Shown: piece by piece, positions 35,463 to 47,400 of the stretch
How positions within the stretch are numbered: the stretch's first letter is position 1
Layout: the number at the start of each line of letters is the position of its first letter
DNA from: Lineus longissimus
Taxonomy: Eukaryota > Nemertea > Pilidiophora > Heteronemertea > Lineidae
DNA length: 64,000 nt
Direction of reading: 5' to 3'
Assembly: GCF_910592395.1 (NCBI RefSeq)
Contig: NC_088310.1
Span: 1,433,501 to 1,497,500, forward strand
Notes under the pieces: model-generated
Seen by the model: the letters and a program-made list of their open reading frames with translations, nothing else
Database searches by the model: none
Told to the model about the DNA's origin: nothing
Program-made: the position numbers and the translations under genes

Positions 35463-35907
35463 AGTGACTTGATGGTACCGGATCTGACAAATGAGATACA
35501 ATTCGAAAAGAATATTTTGGGATTTCCCCAGCAAAGGCTACTGGACAACGGGGAACATCTAGGTCTTGAATACAGGATTGTTTAGACACGCCAGATTTGC
35601 CCAGTCATCTAGCAACTGTTCTTTTCATAGATCTTAGGTGCTTAATTATTGGCTGATGTTTAAATCAACGTTTCTTATAGATGTTCCAATATTCTAATGA
35701 AGACATTGTGCGAAAAGTGATGTACTTGTGCGTTCAGAAAAATGATAGTGATAGTGTTTAGTAAGTCTCAATATTATGGAATCATCAATTCAGCTTTGTA
35801 AACTTTTTGCGATGGCGACTGTAGTGAGACGCCGAATTTGCCGTGCTGTGCCTGGAAGTGTGCGACAGCCTAGCTAAATGTTTGATCACCAGAATTGAAC
35901 ATTGAAG

Positions 35908-35913
35908 AATAAA
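35908..35913 (+). terminator. Polyadenylation signal of the NB-ARC gene
   Basis: AATAAA lies 446 bp after the stop codon and is followed about 25 bp later by a T-rich stretch (AACTTTTGTTATTTTTC). This implies a 3' UTR of about 470 bp and an end about 300 bp short of the convergent neighbour. Confidence 0.6.
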
Positions 35914-36229
35914 GTTATATCATATAAAACAATAATAACTTTTGTTATTTTTCACCTCGTCTCGAGGCTGAACACAAGACCTGCAGACAGCTTGATCCAA
36001 AGTAAATTAATACGCTTAATAGCGATGACTTCAGCAGGGAACCACCTCCATGTTCTACTGACTTTTGTGGTCAGTTACAACAGTCGAGTTTATCTCACTT
36101 TGATCTTGATCCAACTCCTGGAAAGGCCGCGTAGTTCCCTCCATTCACTGGCAGTGAACAGTACAAATCCAGGTCAAAATTGCAAAAGCAATAATGACTG
36201 GATTCCAAGGAAAACTTACTAGAATATAC

Positions 36230-39200
36230 CTTTACTTAATTCTCTTTATTCTGGATTCAAAAATCCTATGTACAGCATAGATTTCAAGAAGACACAGCAA
36301 TGTATTTGCATACAGATCTCTGTAATAAGTCCTACATATGTAAAATGCTCGCGAGTCCAGGAAGACTAAAATAAAAGCAGTATTCTTTGTCAAAAAGAAT
36401 ATTAGACAGCAGTTCTAACATATTATAAACAAAACATCTCAATTTAAAGCATTAAATTTTGTCTGCATTAATGGACACCACCATCTTTTAAAATTTATTA
36501 TCACGTCCTCTAAAATTAAGAGAACACTAAATGCATAACCCCCCCTCGAATTTTCATCAACACATCAAGACCTAAAATAGGTTTCAGAATCAAATTTAAA
36601 ATTACTTTTGTGACTGGTGCTATTCTGAAAGATTCTGTGAGTACAGGTAGGGTTCTATCATAGCAGTTATCCCCTTGCCCGAGACCACCTTATTTCAGGG
36701 TAGGGAACTTCTTTTAGTAGTAAGCAAGCCCTACTGGCAACCAGATATTTCACCTTTTCCCTGAAAAATACACTGGAGGACTACTGGTTTATGAAGAAGG
36801 ATGACCAGCTCAATCGCTCAATTGGCAATTTGTCCGAAAGCTTTATATTGGTTACCGAAAACTATCTAACTTCTCATGATTTAATATCAAGACCAAGTAT
36901 ACAACTCCACACAGATCAGAATTTGGTTGTGAAATAAAATCAGCAGCATGAATAAGGACGGTAAATAAATTGAAAGTCCTTCTGGAAGCTTGAAATGCCA
37001 GCAGATGATTAGTTTGTAGGAACATCTATGTCGTGAAGTTATCTGGCACTAAGACAATGGAAACATTACATAAAATCATTATTCTATTCATGAACCTTTA
37101 TCACCAGGTTATCTGTTGGTGCAGATTAGTTAAACTCCGAAATTATAGTACTTGTTTATCAGTTTATCAGTCTTCACATCAACATTGCTGAAATTGTCAT
37201 TCAGTACATATTTACACTATTGAAATTTTCAAATTCAAATTCAAATCCCAAATTCTTTGAACAAATGGAGTAGCTAGGCCTTTAAGTAGCATGATTCTAC
37301 GTTATCAAAATAGTACAGCATTATCATGTTCACTTTCTCACAGAATTGTTTAAAACATTCAGATTTTTTTCTCGCTAACTAAAGTCAACTAACAGTAGTA
37401 AGAAAACTAGATAAACTATGGAAGAGACGCTAACAGGCACCTAAACTAAGAACAAAGCCTGGTGAAACTTAACGCAAGTAACACAAACAGTATCAAAGAA
37501 ACATTTAGGTAGAAAAAAAGTAATGTACACAGATCATCAAGATCCGATCTAGTCCAAGTCACAATAACATCACGTTTCTCGATCGACGTCGAGACAAACG
37601 TCAGGGTTACCTCAACCAAACATGATCTTCTTCAATGATTTCATTTACATTAACAGCGTTAGGACTTAACACCAATGTAACTGCTCATGCCGATAGAGCA
37701 ACCTGCTTCCGAGAGAGGAAAGTTTTCTAATGCCTATTATGAGATGTTGTTCTATACATCAGAAGTCATGTAGATATGTTTGGTGAGTCACGTGTCACGA
37801 TCAGGCGTGAACAACAGTACAGTGGAACCTCTCTTAGCGGACACCTCTCTATTAAGGACAACCTCCCTGTTAAGGACACTAGTTTGGTCTCGAATTGGTA
37901 GTTACCATACAATTTGACCTCGCTAATCAGGAAACCTCTCTAATAAGGACAGTATTTTTCAGTCCCAACGGTGTCCTTAATAGAGAGGTTCTACTATATT
38001 TTCAAAGTTGCTTATAAATGCCCACACAGCCTCAGTTGCCCTTTGGATATGACTCGTTTGCTCACGTGAATCGTGACACGTGAAGCATAACATATGGAAA
38101 CACGGAGTATACAAATGCTGGTATTGTTTCTGGCAGATCTCAATACTCCTCCACAGGCTGATACTAGAGGAATTACAAGCCTACATTTCATGATTACAAC
38201 GTATGATATGCAATGGTTCACCACACGTCACACTAAAGTCTATTTGTAAATGTTTCGTCCACAGCCTTTTGGGCTCTGGAGGTTGAACCACTGGTCAGAT
38301 TTCTTTGAAGTTTGGTTTCCAACGAAACATGAATTTCTAACATTTGAAATCCGACCAGGAGTTCACGCTCCAGAGCCCAATATGGTGTGGACAAAGAATA
38401 AACGAAGTGTGATATAACAATTCATTTCTAGGTGATATGAATTTTGGCAAGCATTAGACCCTGAGAAAATTCAACCAACACACAGTATATTTGAAGAAAA
38501 AAAGTTTGTAAACATGCAGATTTTAAAAGGAAAAAAGCATGGAATTTAAATGGAATTTGTAAGAATGTGGAAGCATATTTACAGTACATGCATATTCATA
38601 TGCAGACAACATATCTATGGTACTGAAATACCCTAAATGTGCAATGTTAAACTCAAGGTCAATATGAATTGAGATTCAGTGGGAGTCCACCATAATCTTC
38701 AAGAGAGAAGACCATTACATACTGATATGCATTTACAAAGGATCACATATATTCACAGCTGAATTCTAAAGCTTTCAAAAAAAAATTGAAATTTTTGAAA
38801 GATTTTCAATTTAGATTTTGTAAACCCATTCAAAACAGGGCCAGGTCTCATGGACTGAAAAATATAACAACTAGGTTTCTTATCAGCTCAAGCTCAAGTA
38901 TAAATCATTTTACCACCTGACCTTTATAATGTGATCACTGGGGAGTTTGTTGTGCTTACTTCAACTATAACCCATATTGAGTAGACGGCGTCCATTTAAA
39001 GCAGGAGTTCCAGTATGTCCTAGACAGATGGCACATCGCCCTGCTCGAGGACATCACTTGAAACCACTCTTACAATATAATGTTTGTAAACAAAGTAACA
39101 TGATTTAAAACTGCCTCAAATAGGATATCTTGAGAGCAATATGGAATTCAGAAGGACACTCTGGAATGTGGTCTGAATACAGCCCAACATCAGGCCATCA

Positions 39201-41403
39201 TGGAGCCTGTAGTTAGGCCTACTGCTACTGCCTAAAAGAAGGTGTGCTGCACTGACCTATATGTACATTCAAGGCCTACGAATTGTTGAGGTGCAACATG
39301 AAGGCTTTCATTGCATATACCAGAATCCATGAGGACAAAAATTCTCATAACATCTTTAGTGAAGACACTGCTCTGGCCAGTTCCAAACGTGCCCTGAACA
39401 AAGAGCTCTGCAATGAAACTCTTCATGTGGACTATGTTCATTGTCTTCACCAATGACGTCTTCTCTTGTAATAAGTCATATGGGGTATGTACATACCATC
39501 ACATATACCGATATTTTAACATTCTGAATAATATTTTCACTTTTTTTATCAAATGGCATTTTGCGAACAAAGTCCTTCTTTGCCATATTTGTGATGGCAA
39601 AGAAATTCAACCCCAAACACTTATTAACCCCAAGAATCTGTCCCATATGACTATTCGTCCTGGACAGTTTGTCCCATCGACAACTTGTCAGGGGCAAGTC
39701 ACCCATGAGGACCGACTTGTCAAAAATCATCCTGTATCTCCAGGGACAAACTGTTTGTGAGCCTCTAGAAGAACTGCCCCTGACATAGAAAGGTACATGA
39801 TCAGTGTTCCTGCTAATCAACCACAACAATGTATGGCTTGGCCTATCAAGAGACCAGACGCTTCAAGGGCATAGTCACAATCCACACGAGAATACAGTGA
39901 AGCAAAGTCTGGGGGTGCCCAGACGCATGGTCTAACCCATGGCTAGACCAAATACCCATCTTCGAACCAGGCTCATTATTCCAAATGCGTTCAGATAACG
40001 TCTTGACACAGTTTGGTGGGCTGCAGCTGCCATCACGATATTGTATTAGACCAGGATCCTTATGGGTGTACTCCTCAGTTCCTCAATCATTGCATCCAAC
40101 AGGCCAGCATCGATAACCCAGTTTCTTCCAGAATCCAGGCACGCGACATTGCTTCTGCTACATCCTTTTATAGTCTTTACTCTAACACATCTATTATAAG
40201 TTCTTCAGCTGCACTAATAAGTTTTCAACAAATTTCTGAAAGAACAAAGTTGAGATGGCGCATAAGCTGGCAGAAAAATCAACCGAATCAAAACTTTTAT
40301 TTGTATCATGCAAATCCTGGCACTCGTGGTCATCCCCCCCACCAGTGCTCAGATTTTGTTCCATATGAAATGGCCAGGGCCATTGTGCTCACCTCATGTG
40401 GAGGAAAGATGGATAAAGAGCATGGTATTGTGTCATGTAGTGTTAGGTTTGATGTAGGTCCAAGCAATTACAATTTCCCCAAAATGGCCAATTTACAGTA
40501 CATTCGACCTCTGTGACCTTGAAAAGTAGGTCAAATCAAAGAAGACCCGGGTGACACATTGAATGGTTGTTAGAATTAGATGTACCTATGATATAAAATT
40601 GGTGCCAATCGGGCAAGTCATTATTAGGAATAATGGCATTTTGAAGAATTTAGGATTTGGCCCCCTCCCTGGAGGCCAAACGGCAAATCAGATCGCACCA
40701 AACTTCGGTACCTGAGATCACCTGACCAAGGGGTACATGTGTACTTAATTTGTGATCAATAGTCATTGCAGTTAAGAAACGTGCCATAGTTACGGCCTGA
40801 CGGCGAAGTTACGCCATTTGACCTCTGTGACCTTGACAAGAAGGTCAAATTAAAAACCTGTGTGACATATACTGTATGGTGGTTAGATGTACCCATGATA
40901 TCAAATTGGTGGCAATCGGGCAAGAAGCTAAGGAATAATCACATTTTTAAGGTTTTTGGATTTTGCCCCCTGGTGGTCAAGTGGTGAATCATATTGGACC
41001 AAACTTCGGTCCCTGAGATCACCTGACTAAGGGGTAAATGTGTATCAAATTTGGTATCAATAGTCATTGCAGTTTAGAAACGTGCCATCGTTACATCCTA
41101 ACGGCCAATTTACACCATTTGACCTCTGTGACCTTGAAAAGGAGGTCAAATCAAAAACCCGGAGGATATATGATGCACCTTTGCTAGAAGTACCTACCAT
41201 ATTTTTTTCAAAATTTCCCGACTACTATTAAGGGAGATATTGCATATTTTCACTTTTAACGTTTGGCCCCCTGGTGGCCAAACCATGAAATGAATCGGAC
41301 CGAAACTTGGTCTCCAAGGTGTCATTACATAAGGGTACATGTGTACCAAGTTTCAACTCAATAGCTCTAACAGTTACGAAACGTGCCCTGCTAACGGACG
41401 ACG

Positions 41404-41474
<71 letters not shown>

Positions 41475-44400
41475 ACGACGGACGCCACGGTATGGGATAA
41501 GCTCACCTCTGCTAAGAGGTGAGCTAAAAAGTGATTCATTTTGGGGTGAAACATGGTTGCGGGAATATGCCAGCTCTAACAGGAAAGCCTGCTTGTACTT
41601 GTAGGTCTGGGATAGACCACTTTGGCACTTTGATAAATCCTCCTCAGAAATGAACAAAGTGATTAATGCTTGGGTGAAATATGGCAGCTCGGTAGAAAGG
41701 TAGAATGTTATGAGAAGGTAGCTGTTGATTAGCCTGGGGTAAATATTTGCACCACCGCCCAGCAAAAGTTTACATAAATGTATGAGGTGATATCATATTG
41801 ATAAGTAATTGTACAAACTAAACCTAGTCTCGTTGAATGGTTAGTTAAGGTTATTCAGGAACCAAACGAGCTTGTTCAAATATGCTCAGTTTTAATATTT
41901 CAAGGCTAAACTTGAGAATCTATTTGCTATCAGGATGTCGGAGACCTACAACACTGTGTCATGAATCAGGCTTAACAGCTTGGATAGATCGACACATAGA
42001 ACAATACAATGTTGATTTCATAGCTGCATGTCCACATATTTTGTAGACTAGGACATGAAGACAACGCCCCTTTTCTATTATTCTAGCCCAGTAATTGAAT
42101 TACTCTGTTATGCTAGTGTGGACCAGAGTTGATTTAGGTTGATAAATGGCCCCATCGAGTCTGAAGAATGATCTCGACTGTATGCTGCTTCCACTCTTCA
42201 TGATGGAGCAAACAAGTCTCTATCATGAAGAATGACTGGACAGGGAAATTGTAATAGACACACGCCAGGAGTCCAAGTGTTTACAGACAATATAGTGGAC
42301 ACGCATTAGGCATACAAAGCTATATTCATACGAAGTATAGAAAGGAACTAATCACTCTAGTTTTGTCCAGTGGGTACATCGAGAAGGGAGTCGGTCATTT
42401 CCCCTATTGTCCAAATACTTCTTTTTCTGGTTCAACCTCTAACAGTGGCATGGTCCCGTTCTGCAATATGGCCAAGTATTATACTTCTCCACCAGTGAGC
42501 TAGATACTATGACAAGCCCATATTGGATGGAGGAGCCATGACTTGAAACCTCAGACATATAACAAAACCCCATTACTAAGTAACTTGAAGGACATGTACG
42601 TCCCATTAATGGGTTTTTGAAGACACTTACATCTACTTCCTGTCTATCCTTTTTGGCATCACTAAGTTTTTCCTGCAAAATAAGACGAACAAAGGTCAGC
42701 CTATTCAAGCCAAGCTATAAATAGAGTCGACAGGAGACATTTTTCACTGTCATTATAACATTCTTATATCTCTGACATTGTGACTTTTTTTCCATCGAAA
42801 TATTTCTGAATCTGGCCCAGATAGATGTCACAGTGAATGGTTGCAACTTTTCTGGTTGTTCCCACATTCTTTTCAAATCTATTGAGGAAAACCTTTCAGC
42901 ATGATATTTACCCATGGAGATAAACCTAATAAAGCCAAAGGTATGGTGCATTATTTGTGGGCAGTTTACACTTTTCTTTCACAATCCAAAGGTTCTTATT
43001 CAATGTGTGAAAAAGAGCATATTGGGATTCTTTGGCTGTGAACTATCTATGCTCTGCCCAAACAAGTACTTCTAAGAATTGAAGGGAAGGGAAGAATTGA
43101 TAGAAAGTGATGTTTCCAGGGCTGTTTTCTTCCTCATTTCCCCTTCACTGCTGAGGCCTTTTCCCATGCAGTTATCTCCCCCCTTAACAGCGTTATCATG
43201 AGAGCCCAGAAGTGTTTGCGCTTGTTCTCAAACTGATCTCACAAAATCTTATCTCAGCTTTCCAGTCAACACCGCCATGGAACAAGCTTGGTGAAACAAA
43301 CATGCTTGGAACAACTCAAAGCACACAAGCATGCAAACAGACAACCATAACTCTGAGACATAGGCAGACGTTAGCGATATGCAGCTAGGGCATAGATACT
43401 CTGTAAAAATGCCAAACATCCAGCTGGAGACTGTTGCAGCATTGCCAGAGGTGAAATATATCTGGGATGGTGTTATGATGATGTCTGCATTGGGGTGCAT
43501 ACAGCTCAAAGCAAGTGAAAACACCCTACTCCTCAAGCAAAGAGAACTTGCACTTGCTTCACTGCATGATAAACTTAACGACTTCAGCATTCGACTCTCG
43601 GAACCATGCCAGACCATGGCTCGGGACCATGCCAGACCATGGCTCGGGACCATGCCAGACCATGGCTCGGGACCATGCCAGACCATGGCTCGGGACCAGG
43701 CCAGACCATGGCTCGGGACCATGCCAGACCATGGCTCGGAACCATGCCAGACCATGGCTCGGGACCATGCCAGACCATGGATCAATCCGCCTAACTACTA
43801 CTTTTTGAATGCTGCAGAGCATAGATGTAGGAGATTCTGTCACTAGCTTCTTTATCAAATGAAGAGAAGTTTGATCATGTTGCGGTGACGGTGGACAAAC
43901 ATATGCAAAGCACCATCTTTGGGTTTGCCGGCATGTCTGAACAACAGATCTATTCTTGGTTCACCCCAGTAAACCAAAGAATCTGACTGAAAGGAATGGT
44001 CCACTTCTGTAAAACATCTTTGTATGTTCACCATGTTGATGATGGCACAGCGGACATACCGCCACATGCACCGAATCACTTGTGCTAATCAAAACTGGCC
44101 GATTTCTAGACAAGCAAACCAACTCTTCCCACCTACCGACCTGAATGCTGTGTATTCAAGACTTCAAGGAATAAGTTTTCAATAAAAACTGCAGCAATAT
44201 TGGCATGGGCTATTCACTAACGCTTGATCAATGCATCTGTTGGCATTTGCAATCAGAAAATGATGAAGAAATATTGATTTCAGTTATTAAGAGATTAAAG
44301 AGCTGCTGCTGCCATTCGTGGCTGGATGGCTGCATGGTCTGTGTCATGGTAAGAGTGGTCATGCGAGCTTGGTCAGAACGACCATGCCCAACATGACTTC

Positions 44401-47400
44401 AGAGTTCTAGGGGCCATGTCAGATGGACAGTGTGGTCTACATGACTTCAGAGTTCTAGGGGCCATGTCAGATGGACAGTGTGGTCTACATGGTTAGTGTG
44501 ATTCACAATTCATCGTCTTTTTTTCTTGGTGATGATTCATCGTCTTTTTTTCTTGGTGATGATAAAGATTTCTATCACTTACATGTAATATGGTTCTCCG
44601 TACTGTGTCTTCATCTTCATTCAATAGTTCTTCTAAATCGATCTCTGCTTCATATTCACCATTATCCTGAAATCACACAAAAAGGGACAGGATTAAATCA
44701 GGGTGACTCATTTGAACATTTTAAAAGATGAGTGGTAATCACGGAATCTACAGGTACTTGAGGTATAAGGAATTGGGACATTGGGCCTACTGGGCCACAT
44801 GTAGAGCAAATAAAGAAACCAATGTTCACCATTTATATGTAAACAACATAAGGGCGGAAATCAGTAGAACCATCTGCTGCCGATAAACCAGTTGGCGTCA
44901 ATATGCTGCATGTAACATATTTTCTCATGTGACAACACCTCAAAGTAATGGATCTCTTGCACCTCTACACCATATCATGACCACATCGAATAAACCTCTC
45001 AACAATCTGTTTCTGTACTTGGGCAAAAAGAATTACAATACCCGCAGGGAATCGAAAACAATCAAAGCATAATCTAATGAAGTGGGTTGGGTGAAGTTGG
45101 CGGGACTACCTGTAAACGAATTCATGAAGATCATATAAATCTAAGCCATGTTTTGTATGAGGAGTAAGGCCAACCATACATCTATCAGCTTTCAGTTTCA
45201 GACAAATACACAAGAAGCTAACTTCCTTTTGTATGGTTCTGTGTTAATTTCGTCAAAAAAGCCTCAAGCTACAAAGCAAAATATCTTCCTTGAAAATAAC
45301 CACAATCAATTGAAATGTCAACAACATCAGCAGACTGGACTGCTTGCCTGGCAAGGAGACATTCTACAAACCTGTACCAGCAGTGTATGCCAATCGTTGC
45401 CTGTACCTATTACAAGATAAATCATTCAGGTGCTTCAAGTAAATAGCCTGTGATGATCTGCTAATAGAAGTTAATTCAATTGACTTTCTTTTCCTTCTCA
45501 ATCAATACCACCCACACCAATTATCAGGTAAGCCAAAGTGGGTATATTAATGCTTGCTTGCTGAACATGAGCTCACAGATCCAGGAAGGAAATGCAACAG
45601 CAAACCAAAGTGAGGTCAAGAAATTCGATAAGCAGAGTAACCAATATCAGGTTTGATGATAAGAGCAGCAAGGTCAAGTCATGAACACACAGAAACACTT
45701 CAGGTATACATTACTGAGCACAGATACATTCTCAACAGCAAGCAAAAACCTGGAAGAAATAATCCATCAACTATCTCCGAGTCCAGGCACCCCGAGCTAC
45801 AGCCTCTGTCTGATATCGCTGCATTGCCAGACTGGCTACGTTTTGTATTATCATCCTTTCCCAAAGCAGTCAGAGTTTTCAAATCTTCCCCAATTTCAAT
45901 TTTAATTCATGCTCAACGAGTTCTGATAATATAGTCAACCCACTGTAGAAACTATCAAACATTTGTGTCTCATATAAACTAAACTTCTGAGTAACTGATC
46001 GATGATGACAATGAGTGCAGCTCTAACACCACTCAGATATGACCAGAAGCAGCGGCAAGGGAGATGCACCAAATGATTTTATTCTAACATGCAACTTGTT
46101 TTAGAGATCTAGAGCTTTAACTGCATGTTATTTTAATATTCAGCAACATCTGCCTTGCAAATTGCATCCTTTCCAAACAGTACATTCACGGCGCTATTGA
46201 AAGCACTGAATTATAGATTGGCTGTCATTGGAAAAGAACTTGTAGGAGCACTTGGGTACATTTACATTGAATACATATACTGTTATGTTCCACAAAACTA
46301 TAACAACTGGAGGAGAGGGCATTTGGAAAGGTAGACAATTTTAAATATGTTTTGAAAGGCATTTTTAATTTGTACCCTCTGAAAACCAATGAGAATTAAG
46401 TATGGAGCAATTTTGAATTCAACAACTTCCAGGAGCTACTGCGATATATTCACATTAGCCAATTCAAAGTTGTTTCACTATCGTCTCAACAGAGCGGTCG
46501 AACTCTTAACTATTGAACAAATTAGTTTGATATAGGTTAGCAAATAGGTGTGTTAAAACAAAACAGGATCAGGTTTACTAAAAGTATGTTGTTAGATGGT
46601 GGTCATCAAACTCTACAATAAACTTGGTATAAAGTTGGCAGAACTTTGCTATAGGGTGGGTATAGAGGTAATCCATGTAAAACAATTTCAGGGACCTCCC
46701 CCAATCTGCATTACTAAAAGCCTTAGCGAGCCATACTTTAGAAGTCTGATTGCAAAGTAAACTGATAGCCTCACCAATTTCCTTTGTTTCACACCGAGTG
46801 CTCCTGTTCCAATTTCATGCCCATTGGACAGCCTGATGACAGCAAGTCTCAGCAAGGGGCTACCGAAATGGGCAGTTTAACTTAAAGAATTCAATGCTCA
46901 TTGGGTGGCCACGAACATTATTTTGGCCCATACTTGTATAAGTTGTAAGCTACACGTTCACTTCCAGTGGGCCTGCCCAATTCAGCAACAAGAGGTCTCA
47001 TGGCCAGTTCCCTAAGCTGCGATTATAACATGTGTGAACCTCAAGGTGTGGACTCTGGCAAATGACATGAAACTTGCTAAAAGAGTAGTATTTTTATCTG
47101 CAGAGGCATGTTTGTGACAAACAGAATCACTGCATGGCGACAATTTTCATTTTTTCATTTTGTATGGGTTCTCTCATGTTCGGCAGGGTAGGTTAGTGGC
47201 CAGGTCAACATGTGATTCTAAAGGAAGACTCCCTCAACAGAACAAGCCAACTGAAGTTATCGATCATGACGATTCTCAACACACCAACTTCAAAGACCCA
47301 CAAGTACACACACGACTCCCCCAATAGCGTAAAGCCTATTGATTTTTTTAAACATGAGAAGAAATAGCAAGAATTCTACACGCCTATTCTATCCTAAGGC

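Noticed and set aside
40013-40516. A 167-codon + strand frame
   Set aside because: Compositionally plain, no recognised domain, its end runs into the interspersed repeat, and no splice or polyA context was found.
41228-41765. Poly-Arg, poly-Ser or similar proteins over the ACG run
   Set aside because: These are simple-triplet artefacts within an interspersed repeat.
43249-43858. Frames repeating WSGMVPSHGLAW or similar
   Set aside because: They come from a 23-bp minisatellite that changes frame every unit; intronic position.
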